DNA of 64,000 nt from Mesonia mobilis DSM 19841 (GCF_000423405.1 NZ_AUHX01000001.1:310001-374000), one strand, 5' to 3'; shown: positions 17,806-25,980, counted from the first letter of the stretch. Numbers and translations: made by a program. The notes: a model not told the origin generated them from the letters alone.

Positions 17806-19396
17806 AAAAATAATAATCTAAGTTTTTTAAAAATTTTAAAGTAGCTACGGTCGTGTAGCCCATAAAAAACAATGAACCAATTAGCATACCAATCACGCTA
17901 TCTTCGTAGGCGACCATTCGACTTAAACTAATTCCGAAGGCTAAATTTAATAAGAATGCAATTAAAATTGCTTTTAAAGGCTTTTTATGTTGATTAAGGG
18001 TGTACAAATAAAGTACATTTAACATGCCTAAGGTTAAAAATAAATACCCAAAACTACCGATTAAACATACTTTGATACTTAGAGGTGAAAGCGTTTCGTC
18101 AAATCCTGCTTCGTAACCCCAAGGTTTGGTAATTACTCCGTATAAAAATAGGGCAATGATCACGGCGCTAATCGCAAAAATACGAAGGTGTTTAAAGTAG
18201 AGTTTTTTCATATTGCTATTAAAAACTTCAATTTTATTATACTTTAATTTTCGTTGCCAATAATCCATATTTCTACTAAAAGAAGTAATGCTATATTCTA
18301 AAACACCGGCAAGTAAGAAAAAAACAAGAATCGCTAAATCCATCCCGATTTCATAATCTTTTTCATAATAGACCACATAGGGTAAGTTTCGATTTAGGGT
18401 AGAAGACCAAGCTAAAATTCTATCGGTAAAGATGAAGGTGTAAATTAATATTCCGTAGAAAAAATAGTTGAAACTACGATACACCGAAAGCATCATTTTT
18501 GGCGTTGCATGGTAGAGTCCCTTTTTAACTTTTACCGTTCGTTTAAAAAAGTAATTTAAATAGAAAATAGCAATACCAATGGCTACCAAAATCCCCATCC
18601 AATGCACAAAATAGATAGAGATTCTAGTAAAAAAGTAAAGTGCTAAAGTCGTTCCGGTTCCTGCTACGATCGATACCGAAATCACCCAACGTTGCTTTAC
18701 GGTATAAAGCGGAGATAAGACCAATAATAACACCCCAATGAGTAATGAATAAATAAAAACAATCAGTACAAATTGATAGGGGTAAAGGTGTATAAAAAAG
18801 TTAAGTCCCGAGATAATAAAAAACGTGATGATCAAAGTTTTTACGCCCGTCCACAATATTTTTTGCGTCGTTCTTTTGGTCATTAAATAATCTTCGTTGT
18901 ACCAATAAAAAGAAACTTGTTTACCAATTACTTGTACAAAACCACCGGTCGTTACCAAGCCAATGATCACTCCTAAAACCACTGCCGTTGATTGCAAATT
19001 ATTAAAGCCCACATACGTCCAAAGAGAAATTCCAAAAATGATGATCGAGATGACTTGCAAAAACACCGGAAAGAGATGAAAAATACCCGTACTATATTCT
19101 TTGATCAACATTTTTCGGCGAACAGATGTATAGGCATTAAGTGATATTTTTTTGAGGTTTTTTGCTTCTGCTGCTTTTTGATATTTATTTTTTAATTCAG
19201 CTTCTTGGGTAAGTTGTTCGTAAACGTAAATTGCCAAGTGAGGGATCGACTCAAAACCATAATCGTCAACAACATCTACATCTCGAATACCTAAAGACTC
19301 GATCGTTGCTGAAACCACTCGCGGATTAACCGGTTTACCATTTCGCTCTTTAATCGAAGAGATGAGCTGTTGAAGTAATTCTTTTTTTGCACTCAT
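17792..19396 (-). CDS. pelG: Pel exopolysaccharide inner-membrane transporter PelG
   Basis: A 534-residue membrane protein with about 12 transmembrane helices starting near residue 105. Characteristic PelG-type segments include FTDRILAWSS and the loop with SITSFSRNMDYWQ. PelG moves the growing Pel chain across the inner membrane next to PelF. The protein carries about 100 residues of charged, soluble sequence before the first helix, longer than in the roughly 456-residue Pseudomonas PelG. That stretch contains an SxxxExLGIRDVDVVDDYGFES-like acidic block. The gene starts 3 bp after pelF ends and overlaps the hydrolase gene by 14 bp. Confidence 0.85.
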   Translation of the reverse strand: MSAKKELLQQLISSIKERNGKPVNPRVVSATIESLGIRDVDVVDDYGFESIPHLAIYVYEQLTQEAELKNKYQKAAEAKNLKKISLNAYTSVRRKMLIKEYSTGIFHLFPVFLQVISIIIFGISLWTYVGFNNLQSTAVVLGVIIGLVTTGGFVQVIGKQVSFYWYNEDYLMTKRTTQKILWTGVKTLIITFFIISGLNFFIHLYPYQFVLIVFIYSLLIGVLLLVLSPLYTVKQRWVISVSIVAGTGTTLALYFFTRISIYFVHWMGILVAIGIAIFYLNYFFKRTVKVKKGLYHATPKMMLSVYRSFNYFFYGILIYTFIFTDRILAWSSTLNRNLPYVVYYEKDYEIGMDLAILVFFLLAGVLEYSITSFSRNMDYWQRKLKYNKIEVFNSNMKKLYFKHLRIFAISAVIIALFLYGVITKPWGYEAGFDETLSPLSIKVCLIGSFGYLFLTLGMLNVLYLYTLNQHKKPLKAILIAFLLNLAFGISLSRMVAYEDSVIGMLIGSLFFMGYTTVATLKFLKNLDYYFYAAY

Positions 19397-19399
19397 CGA

Positions 19400-20896
19400 T
19401 TACCTATCGCCGGTTTTAGTGGCGTTTACTTGTTGATATACTTCTTCGTATTGTTCTATAAAATTCTTTAGGGTGAAGTTTTCTACCACGCGTTTTCTGG
19501 CGTGTTCTCCCATTTGAAATCGTAATTCTTCATTCTGTAAAAGCTGAATAACTCGCTGCCCAATTTCTTCGTGATTTTTAGGTTTACAAACAAAACCAGA
19601 ACCTTCATCTAAAGCTTCCTTCACACCACCTACATCGGTAGCCACCACAGGAATTCCACAGCTCATCGATTCTATGACGGTGTATGGGAAACCTTCAGAA
19701 ATAGAGGTTAAAATAGAAAGATCTCCTTCTGGAAAAATAAGATGAGGATCACTTTTTGGTCCCATTAACCGAAAGTTGTTTTTCAGTTTTAAATCTTCAA
19801 TTAAATCGGTACACTCTTTGGTGTAGTCGGGTACAGCCTGATCGTCGCCATAGACCAAAAATTGAACTTGCGGTATTTTTTTTGCGACCACACCACAAGC
19901 TTTGATCATGGTTAAAATATCTTTCAGTTCAAAAATTCTTGCTGCGGCAACCACCGTAGGAACGTCTTTTAAAGGCGCAGGTTTTTCTCGAGGTTTAAAT
20001 AAGGTATGATCGATCCCATTATAGATCACCTTGATTTTATCGGGATTAGCGCCGTAAAGCACTTCCCATTTTTTATTGAATATATTTACAGAGATGATCG
20101 CTTCCGATTTGTAATAGACCAAGCGGGCGATCGTTTCAGAAAACTTGATCAGCATATTTTTAAGAAAGAAAGGATATTCAGAATTATTAATCGCTAATAA
20201 ACGTTCCCTTATAAAAACACCGTGCTCGGTAAGCATAATGGGCGTACCGTATTTGTAATTGGCGATAAGTGCCGGGATTAATGGAAAACCGCTTAAGGTT
20301 AAATGAGAAATATCTACTTTGGGAAGATCGACAATGGCCAGCGGAATTAAAAACCGATAGATCCAGCGCATTCCTACCGTTATATCCATCAACGCTGCCG
20401 AAGGATTATTTTTCTTTACAATATGACTTGCTACGATATCGACATAAGTTTTCCAAACGTGCTGATTACGCATGGTTTCTTTATAATCGTAATCTTCAAA
20501 ATAAAGCCAAAGTTCCCGAAAAAGAAGATCTAAGAGTTTCATATCTTGATCTTCCTCATAGACAAAAGTAAGTAAACGTTCAAATAAGGGTAAAAATTTC
20601 TCTTTTACACATTCGTCGGTCGTCCATTCTTTTTTACCTACCGTTTTATAATATTCTTCGCCATAACTTACATAGTCGTAAGGCTCATCTGGCGTCCATA
20701 GTGGTACCTGAATTACTTTTTCTACGTTTTCGCTAAGTTCATACTTTGGTTTCTCTTCAAAAAAAGCATTGATGGAATATAGCGTAAAATCGACGTTATT
20801 CACCCGATCGCATAAAATATGTGCCCATGTAGAAACTCCACCGCCATTGTAGGGGTAAGTGCCTTCGGTAATGAGCATTACTTTAATTTTAGCCAT
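19400..20896 (-). CDS. pelF: Pel-type glycosyltransferase PelF (GT4 family)
   Basis: A 498-residue cytosolic GT-B glycosyltransferase. Typical PelF landmarks are EGTYPYNGGGVSTW (11-24), MLTEHGVFIRER (221-232), IYNGID (291-296) and the sugar-nucleotide E-x7-E motif in SISEGFPYTVIESMSCG (398-414). PelF polymerises a UDP-linked N-acetylhexosamine on the inner face of the membrane. It is the first gene of the five-gene operon reading leftwards. A weak promoter-like TATTTTCG lies 22 bases upstream on the minus strand, and an upstream gene ends at its own terminator. Confidence 0.9.
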   Translation of the reverse strand: MAKIKVMLITEGTYPYNGGGVSTWAHILCDRVNNVDFTLYSINAFFEEKPKYELSENVEKVIQVPLWTPDEPYDYVSYGEEYYKTVGKKEWTTDECVKEKFLPLFERLLTFVYEEDQDMKLLDLLFRELWLYFEDYDYKETMRNQHVWKTYVDIVASHIVKKNNPSAALMDITVGMRWIYRFLIPLAIVDLPKVDISHLTLSGFPLIPALIANYKYGTPIMLTEHGVFIRERLLAINNSEYPFFLKNMLIKFSETIARLVYYKSEAIISVNIFNKKWEVLYGANPDKIKVIYNGIDHTLFKPREKPAPLKDVPTVVAAARIFELKDILTMIKACGVVAKKIPQVQFLVYGDDQAVPDYTKECTDLIEDLKLKNNFRLMGPKSDPHLIFPEGDLSILTSISEGFPYTVIESMSCGIPVVATDVGGVKEALDEGSGFVCKPKNHEEIGQRVIQLLQNEELRFQMGEHARKRVVENFTLKNFIEQYEEVYQQVNATKTGDR

Positions 20897-20918
20897 TGGG
20901 GATTAACTAATGAAATGC

Positions 20919-20926
20919 CGAAAATA
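20919..20926 (-). promoter_or_regulatory. Possible -7 element of the Pel-like operon
   Basis: On the minus strand the sequence reads TATTTTCG, one mismatch from the Bacteroidota TAnnTTTG element, about 22 bases before the pelF ATG. No convincing -33 TTTG is seen. This is a weak call based on position and likeness only. Confidence 0.3.
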
Positions 20927-20966
20927 CAAAATTGAATATAATTATCTGTGTACTTGTTTTTTCTAA

Positions 20967-20999
20967 ACAAAAAAAGTGCTGCAGCAGCAACACTTTTTT
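20967..20999 (-). terminator. Terminator after the acidic 90-aa protein gene
   Basis: A GTGCTGC/GCAACAC stem with one wobble or mismatch, flanked by A and T runs, sits between the 90-residue gene and pelF. It insulates the Pel-like operon from its upstream neighbour. Confidence 0.7.
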
Positions 21000-21020
21000 A
21001 CACACACAATTCACAAAAAT

Positions 21021-21293
21021 TTATTTTGTACTATGATCTTCTTCTAAGTCATTATTATTTCCGCCTTGGCTGTAAAGATCGTTTTCTTCATCTTTAAGTC
21101 CGCTTGGGCCTTGATTTTTCTTTGCTTGATCACTGCCGGGCACATCAAGGTCATTTCCCGTAAAATCGATATCCCTTTCGCGCTCTACTAAGTTTTCATC
21201 ATCGCCACCATCGTTATGAAGGTTTTCTTGATTCAGCATTTCTTTCTCTTGTTCGGTAATCTCTGAGTTGTATTGATCTTCTTTCGTTTTCAT
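21021..21293 (-). CDS. Small acidic hydrophilic protein of unknown function (90 aa)
   Basis: A 90-residue protein rich in D, E, N, Q and G with almost no hydrophobic residues, so it is probably intrinsically disordered and cytoplasmic. Small proteins of this composition are often seen in Flavobacteriaceae, and I cannot assign a function. It has its own terminator downstream, lies between pelF and a divergently read esterase gene, and is therefore probably a single-gene transcript. Confidence 0.6.
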   Translation of the reverse strand: MKTKEDQYNSEITEQEKEMLNQENLHNDGGDDENLVERERDIDFTGNDLDVPGSDQAKKNQGPSGLKDEENDLYSQGGNNNDLEEDHSTK

Positions 21294-21420
21294 ATTTTTA
21301 TTTTCAAGTTAACGAGAAAAGATGAAGCGTTCTAGCGAATTAACGCCATTTAACACCACTTTAATTTCATTTTAAAACTTGTGGCGGGCAATGCTTTCAA
21401 AAAGAAATGTTATTTTGCTA

Positions 21421-21428
21421 TAAATTTG
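21421..21428 (+). promoter_or_regulatory. TAAATTTG -7-like element before the esterase gene
   Basis: TAAATTTG matches TAnnTTTG exactly but lies only 6 bases before the ATG at 21434. If used, the transcript would have almost no leader. No good -33 element is visible. Confidence 0.3.
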
Positions 21429-21433
21429 GAAGT

Positions 21434-22366
21434 ATGATTATTCGAAAACTATTGGTAAGCGCATGCAGCTTATGTTTTACGATAACTTTATTCGCTCAAG
21501 ATGTAACATTTAAGGTTTGGGAAGGGGAAATTCCTCTTTCAAAAAAAGCGATCAATTATAAAGAAAAAGCCGAAATAGAAAACGGAAGAATGCGCAGTGT
21601 AAGTCATGTCTCTCAACCAACTCTTGCCGCATTTTTAGCGACCGAAAACATATCGAACACTGCAATTGTTATTTGCCCCGGTGGTGGCTATACGCATTTA
21701 GCCTTGGAAAAAGAAGGTTATAAGGTAGCAGAGTGGCTGAATACCTTAGGCATTCACGCGTTTGTATTGAAATACAGAATGCCGAGCCCGGAAACGATGC
21801 AACAAACAGCGATCGGCCCCTTACAAGATGCACAAAAAGCGATGCGTTTGGTACGAGCGAAAGCAAGTGAACTCAACATCAAACTTGATCGAGTAGGAGT
21901 TTTGGGTTTTTCTGCCGGCGGACATTTAGCTTCTACCTTATCGACGCATTACGATCGGGAAGTTTACCAAGTTAAAAGCAAGTATTCTGCAAGACCCGAT
22001 TTTTCAATATTGATTTATCCGGTAGTTTCTATGCAAGCAGGCGTAACTCACCAAGGTTCTAAAAATGCTTTATTAGGAAAAGATGCTTCCGAAGAACTCA
22101 TTCAGCAATATTCAAACGCTACACAGATCGATGCACAAACTCCGCCTAGCTTTTTAGTACACGCCACAAATGATACTGCTGTTCCTGTTGAAAATAGCAT
22201 CGAATATTACTTACAACTGAAAGAATTTGACGTACCTTCAGAAATGCATCTTTATCAAGATGGAGGTCACGGTTTTGGTTTGGGTCGAGAAGGTTCACAC
22301 ACCCAATGGCCGGAAGCCTTAGTAAATTGGTTAACTACAAATGCTTACCTATTAAAAATTGACTAA
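21434..22366 (+). CDS. Alpha/beta-hydrolase esterase (acetyl-esterase/BD-FAE-like), secreted
   Basis: I place the start at the ATG at 21434 because MIIRKLLVSACSLCFTITLFA is a good signal peptide; the longer frame adds nine unlikely residues. The protein of about 310 residues has the oxyanion segment ICPGGGYTHLA, the nucleophile elbow GFSAGGHLAS, an acid in NDTAVPVENS and the histidine in DGGHGFG. This is the arrangement of acetyl-xylan-esterase-like or dienelactone-like hydrolases (COG0657 type) acting on acylated sugars. It is secreted to the periplasm. Its stop overlaps the start of the Crp-family regulator by one base. Confidence 0.82.
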   Translation: MIIRKLLVSACSLCFTITLFAQDVTFKVWEGEIPLSKKAINYKEKAEIENGRMRSVSHVSQPTLAAFLATENISNTAIVICPGGGYTHLALEKEGYKVAEWLNTLGIHAFVLKYRMPSPETMQQTAIGPLQDAQKAMRLVRAKASELNIKLDRVGVLGFSAGGHLASTLSTHYDREVYQVKSKYSARPDFSILIYPVVSMQAGVTHQGSKNALLGKDASEELIQQYSNATQIDAQTPPSFLVHATNDTAVPVENSIEYYLQLKEFDVPSEMHLYQDGGHGFGLGREGSHTQWPEALVNWLTTNAYLLKID

Positions 22367-22938
22367 TGCGTAATAAAATATTGGAACACGTTTTAGCGAT
22401 CATTGATTTATCTGAAAAAGAGCAAGACGAATTTTTAAGTATTTTAAAAGAAATAAAAATTGCTAAAAAGTCTTTTCTTATTCGTCCCGGTGATGTCGTT
22501 ACCGAAGAATACTTTGTCGTAAAAGGCTGTTTGGTTGCCTATTATTTAGACGAATTAGGGAACAAGCACATTTTACAGTTTGCTGTAGAAGACTGGTGGA
22601 TCAGTGATTTTGAATCATTTTTTAATGAAGTCCCTGCCAAACTTTATATTGAAGCTTTAGAAGACAGTGTTTTGTTAGGCATCGATAAGCAAGTTTTAGA
22701 AACCTTATACGATCGTATTCCTCAATTTGAACGTTTTTTTAGAGTAAAAACTACCAAAGCCTTTGTGGCCTTGCGCAGTAGAATACTTTCGAGTTTGCAA
22801 AAATCGGCTAAAGAACGCTATATAGAATTTTGTGAAACCTATCCCGATATCGAAAAGCGTTTAGCGAACTACCAAATTGCTAATTATCTAGGCTTAAAAC
22901 CAGAAAGTCTTAGTCGCATTCGCAAAGAATTGGTTTAA
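22366..22938 (+). CDS. Crp/Fnr-family transcriptional regulator
   Basis: A 190-residue regulator with an N-terminal cyclic-nucleotide-binding-type beta barrel (about residues 20-120, FLIRPGDVVTEEYFVVKG and LQFAVEDWWISDFESF) and a C-terminal winged helix ending in LANYQIANYLGLKPESLSRI, the recognition helix. This subgroup is common in Bacteroidota and the effector is unknown. Its start overlaps the esterase stop (TAATG), so the two are translationally coupled. It may control the esterase or the Old Yellow Enzyme gene that follows. Confidence 0.85.
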   Translation: MRNKILEHVLAIIDLSEKEQDEFLSILKEIKIAKKSFLIRPGDVVTEEYFVVKGCLVAYYLDELGNKHILQFAVEDWWISDFESFFNEVPAKLYIEALEDSVLLGIDKQVLETLYDRIPQFERFFRVKTTKAFVALRSRILSSLQKSAKERYIEFCETYPDIEKRLANYQIANYLGLKPESLSRIRKELV

Positions 22939-22993
22939 CAAACTTTAACGCCATTGCCTAACCTATATCATGAAAATTGAATGATTTCTGACT

Positions 22994-23001
22994 TATTTTT
23001 G
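22994..23001 (+). promoter_or_regulatory. -7 promoter element for the Old Yellow Enzyme gene
   Basis: TATTTTTG is an exact match to TAnnTTTG and ends 16 bases before the ATG at 23018, a normal short leader for this phylum. Confidence 0.5.
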
Positions 23002-23017
23002 TGGAAAAACAACAACT

Positions 23018-24127
23018 ATGAGTCAAGAGAAAAATCAAGCTTTATTACAATCGTTTAACCTCAATGGTTTAGAACTTCCTAACCGAGTGGTGATGGCTCC
23101 GATGACCAGAAGTAGAGCAGATAACGAAGGCAATGTACCTACCGCAGAACTACAAGGAGAATATTATCAACAACGGGCTTCTGCCGGTTTAATTATTTCT
23201 GAAGGATCTCAGGTTTCAAAAGAAGCTGTGGGTTATGTAAACACTCCTGGAATTCATACTCCCGAACAAGTAGAAGGTTGGAAAAAAGTGACCGAGATGG
23301 TACACGAAGCCAACGGAAGAATATTTATTCAGCTTTGGCACGTGGGTAGAATGTCACATCCCGATTTTCACGAGGGTAAGAAACCTTTAGCGCCTTCGCC
23401 AATCAACCCCAATGCACAATCGTACACTTATGAAGGTTTTAAAGATACGGTCACTCCTAAAGAGATGACTATCGAAGATATCAAACGCACGGTGCAAGAT
23501 TTTAAACAGGCTGCTAAAAATGCGATGGATGCCGGTTTTGATGGCGTAGAGATCCATTCTTCTAACGGTTATTTATTTCATCAGTTTTTTAACGGAACTT
23601 CTAACCAACGAAGCGATGAATATGGCGGAAGCATTCAAAATAGAGCTAAGATTTTATTTGAAGTTTTAGATGAAGTCAAACAAGTGATGCCTGAACAAAA
23701 AATAGGTCTGCGTTTAAATCCTTCGTTAGACGGAGTTTTTGGAATGACGATGGATGAAGAAACCATTCCAACTTTCGATTATATCGTGAGTAAGTTGAAT
23801 GATTATGATTTAGCTTACCTACATTTATCAGAACCATTTACCGATGTTTCAGATATTCCCTATGCAGTAACAGAAATTGCGAAACATTACCGACCAAGGT
23901 ATCAGGGCAATTTAATTATCAATACCAATTTTGACCAAGAAAAAGGAAATCGAGTGATTGAAAATGGTGATGCCGACTTGGTGGCTTACGGAAAGCCTTA
24001 TATATCGAATCCCGATTTAGTAGAACGTTTTGCGCAAGGCGTTGAATTAAGTGATTGGGATGAAGATACTTTTTACGTTCCCGGTAAAAAGGGATATTTA
24101 GATTATGAAAAGAAAACTAATTCTTAG
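23018..24127 (+). CDS. Old Yellow Enzyme family NADH:flavin oxidoreductase (alkene reductase)
   Basis: A 369-residue FMN-dependent TIM-barrel enzyme. The segments VVMAPMTRSRADNEGNVPT, IQLWHVGRMSH and FDGVEIHSSNGYLFHQFF carry the FMN- and substrate-binding residues (the H-x2-N pair is in IHSSN). It also has the conserved SDEYGGSIQNRAK. Members reduce activated alkenes, quinones or nitro compounds with NAD(P)H. It has its own promoter-like element and a strong terminator, so it is probably monocistronic. It lies 79 bp after the Crp-family gene. Confidence 0.9.
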   Translation: MSQEKNQALLQSFNLNGLELPNRVVMAPMTRSRADNEGNVPTAELQGEYYQQRASAGLIISEGSQVSKEAVGYVNTPGIHTPEQVEGWKKVTEMVHEANGRIFIQLWHVGRMSHPDFHEGKKPLAPSPINPNAQSYTYEGFKDTVTPKEMTIEDIKRTVQDFKQAAKNAMDAGFDGVEIHSSNGYLFHQFFNGTSNQRSDEYGGSIQNRAKILFEVLDEVKQVMPEQKIGLRLNPSLDGVFGMTMDEETIPTFDYIVSKLNDYDLAYLHLSEPFTDVSDIPYAVTEIAKHYRPRYQGNLIINTNFDQEKGNRVIENGDADLVAYGKPYISNPDLVERFAQGVELSDWDEDTFYVPGKKGYLDYEKKTNS

Positions 24128-24149
24128 TAATTAGTGATTATACCCCACT

Positions 24150-24181
24150 AAAAAAGCGAGTTATTCAACTCGCTTTTTTTA
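24150..24181. terminator. Bidirectional intrinsic terminator
   Basis: GCGAGTT/AACTCGC stem with flanking A and T runs, placed between the Old Yellow Enzyme gene (plus) and the EF-hand gene region (minus). Confidence 0.85.
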
Positions 24182-24197
24182 TACTATAAGCTTTATA

Positions 24198-24323
24198 TTA
24201 AGCTTTTTGTTTCTTGCGTTCTGCTTTCACTTTAGCTCTTAATGCTTTTAATTCTTTCGGAGAAAGGTAACCGTCTTGATTGGTGTCGATCTTATCGAAG
24301 TTCTTTATAAAACCTTTTTTATT
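24198..24323 (-). pseudogene. Detached fourth EF-hand of the upstream gene, after an in-frame TAA
   Basis: Reading on in the same frame past the TAA at 24324-24326 gives 41 sense codons to the next TAA at 24198-24200. They encode a further EF-hand loop, DTNQDGYLSPKE, then a basic helical tail ending KKQKA. The loop matches the three loops before the stop in style and spacing. This is therefore almost certainly the original C-terminus, cut off by a nonsense mutation, unless the stop is read through or is a sequencing error. Confidence 0.7.
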
Positions 24324-24857
24324 TTATTTTTCAGCTTCTTCTTTGCTAATTAAATGATCGTTATTGGTATCGATTTCTAAAAGTTTTGCTTGGCGTTTTT
24401 GAGCACGAGCTTTAATACGTTTACGTTGTTCAGCACGCATTTGTTTTCTTTTTTCGATGCGGGTGGCTGCCAGTTCTTTTCGTTGTTGACGTACTTGTTC
24501 TCTTTGTTGTTTGCGTGTTTCGGTTACTTCTTCACGTTCAGCCTGTAATTGCTTTCTTTTTTCGTCACGTATTTGGGTAAGCTTTTTACGATTGGTGTGC
24601 AACTCTTTTCGTTTTTGCCTAGCAGCTCTAAGTTCATCCTCAGAAAGGTAGTGGTCTTCATTGGTATCAATTTCTTCAAAATGACGGCTTAAACGCGCAT
24701 TTGCTTTCAGTTCTTCTTTGGAAAGCTTTTGATCTCCATTTTCATCCAATTCTTCCAGAAGTATTGTCGGTTTCGATGTAGTTTTTTGTTCCTGCGCCTG
24801 TAGTGTTAAATTAAAACAGCTTAAGCCAATTGCGAATAGGAATACAGATTTTTTCAT
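24324..24857 (-). CDS. Secreted EF-hand protein, C-terminally truncated by an in-frame stop
   Basis: A 177-residue product with a signal peptide (cleavage after LQA). EF-hand loops are DENGDQKLSKEE (about residue 38), DTNEDHYLSEDE (about 64) and DTNNDHLISKEE (about 162). Between loops 2 and 3 lies a long, very charged helix of K, R, E and Q (about residues 80-155). Because the frame continues past the TAA into a fourth loop, loop 3 has lost its partner. EF-hands normally work in pairs, so calcium binding by loop 3 is probably damaged. The protein is probably a periplasmic or surface calcium-binding protein. Confidence 0.7.
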   Translation of the reverse strand: MKKSVFLFAIGLSCFNLTLQAQEQKTTSKPTILLEELDENGDQKLSKEELKANARLSRHFEEIDTNEDHYLSEDELRAARQKRKELHTNRKKLTQIRDEKRKQLQAEREEVTETRKQQREQVRQQRKELAATRIEKRKQMRAEQRKRIKARAQKRQAKLLEIDTNNDHLISKEEAEK

Positions 24858-24934
24858 TTTTTCAAGTTTTAGGTAGTTGGAATGTTATAACCAATTTTGA
24901 TTATAGACTTCGTACTTAAAAACTTAAAATAATA

Positions 24935-25045
24935 TTATTTATTGCTTTTATTTCTAAAATAAACAATTATTCCTACAGGAATACCAATAAAAATCAATAA
25001 GACAAATAAAATAATTAAAAACTGATAAAGACCAATAAATAACAT
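24935..25045 (-). CDS. Tiny membrane protein (36 aa), coupled to the upstream gene
   Basis: Read directly from the sequence. The ATG at 25043-25045 lies one base after the stop of the 78-residue protein gene, giving TAATATG, and 36 codons follow to TAA. About residues 3-29 are hydrophobic (FLIILFVLLIFIGIPVGII), with a short basic tail YFRNKSNK. The tight spacing supports translational coupling. No family is recognised. It may be a one-helix membrane protein working with its neighbour. Confidence 0.45.
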   Translation of the reverse strand: MLFIGLYQFLIILFVLLIFIGIPVGIIVYFRNKSNK

Positions 25046-25046
25046 A

Positions 25047-25283
25047 TTAAGTTGATTTTGAACTGATGATCCCAATATAAAAAATGAATAGAAGAGGAAC
25101 CAAATAAACATACAGCATTTTGAAAAAAGATAGCAAAACGATATTTAAACTACCTACTACTAAAAAAGCTGCAATCTGGCGAATACCCCGTTTTAAGTTC
25201 TTTTCTTTTTTCGCATTGATGAGATAAACTGCTAAAGGCAGAAAGGGGATAAGCGTAAGGATCACATATATAATATCGAGCAT
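25047..25283 (-). CDS. Small membrane protein (78 aa), unknown function
   Basis: A 78-residue protein with two or three hydrophobic segments (about residues 2-22, 36-55 and 56-74) and a basic loop KKEKNLKRGIRQ between the first two. No family is recognised. It starts 16 bp after the end of the interrupted barrel gene on the same strand and is followed immediately by a 36-residue membrane protein. The three may form one transcript. Confidence 0.55.
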   Translation of the reverse strand: MLDIIYVILTLIPFLPLAVYLINAKKEKNLKRGIRQIAAFLVVGSLNIVLLSFFKMLYVYLVPLLFIFYIGIISSKST

Positions 25284-25299
25284 AAAGTTTTAAAATCCA

Positions 25300-25890
25300 T
25301 TAAAATAAATAACCAAGAGCTAATGAAACTACAGAATTTTTATAACGATCACGCTCACTATAAACTTCACTTAACCCGTACGTATATCGAGCCTGAAGAA
25401 AGAAATGTTCGCCAAAAGAATAGGTTAATCCTCCGGTAAGTCCGAAGTCTAAGACATTTAATTCAACATCTACTTCTTCATCTCTATAAGTCGTTTGATC
25501 GTTAATTAGGAAGCTGATTTGTGGTCCTGCCTCCAGTCGAAACTTTTTTAGAAAAATAAGTTGGGCAGTCAACGGAATTTCAATATAAGTTAATTGAGTT
25601 TCCGTATAGCCGCCAATAAATTCAGCACTAAAATTGGTATATTCATAGGTATGAAAACCTCCACCTTTTTTGGTGAAATTAAGCTCCGCTTGTAAAGCTA
25701 ATAACGAATTAGACTGATAGTTAATGACACCTCCAAACTGGTAACCAAACAAATCGGTTTATGCAGAATTCTTGGTATGGTAACCACTTAAATTGGCACC
25801 GGCTTTAAGACCATAACGAAGTTGATCTTGAGCTTGTAGTAGAGATAAACTACAGAAAAGAAGGGTAAAGAAAAGAAAAAATTTATTCAT
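25300..25890 (-). pseudogene. PorT-like outer-membrane beta-barrel gene with an in-frame TAA at codon 44
   Basis: The ATG at 25888-25890 starts a good signal peptide (MNKFFLFFTLLFCSLSLLQA) followed by YGLKAGANLSGY, the usual first strand of a flavobacterial porin-family barrel. Codon 44 is TAA at 25759-25761. The same frame then continues for 150 more codons with alternating strand sequence (LFGYQFGGVINYQ, QARYTYGLSEVY) and ends SLALGYLF. Only the 3' part would be called as an ORF, from a TTG at 25752. The whole looks like one gene of about 195 residues inactivated by a single nonsense change. Confidence 0.75.
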
Positions 25891-25980
25891 CAGTATATGC
25901 TTTAAAACACAAATATGAATAAATAAATGAAAGGAATAAAGATTTAAAGTATTATTTTATAATAAGAGGCGTTAGACCAC

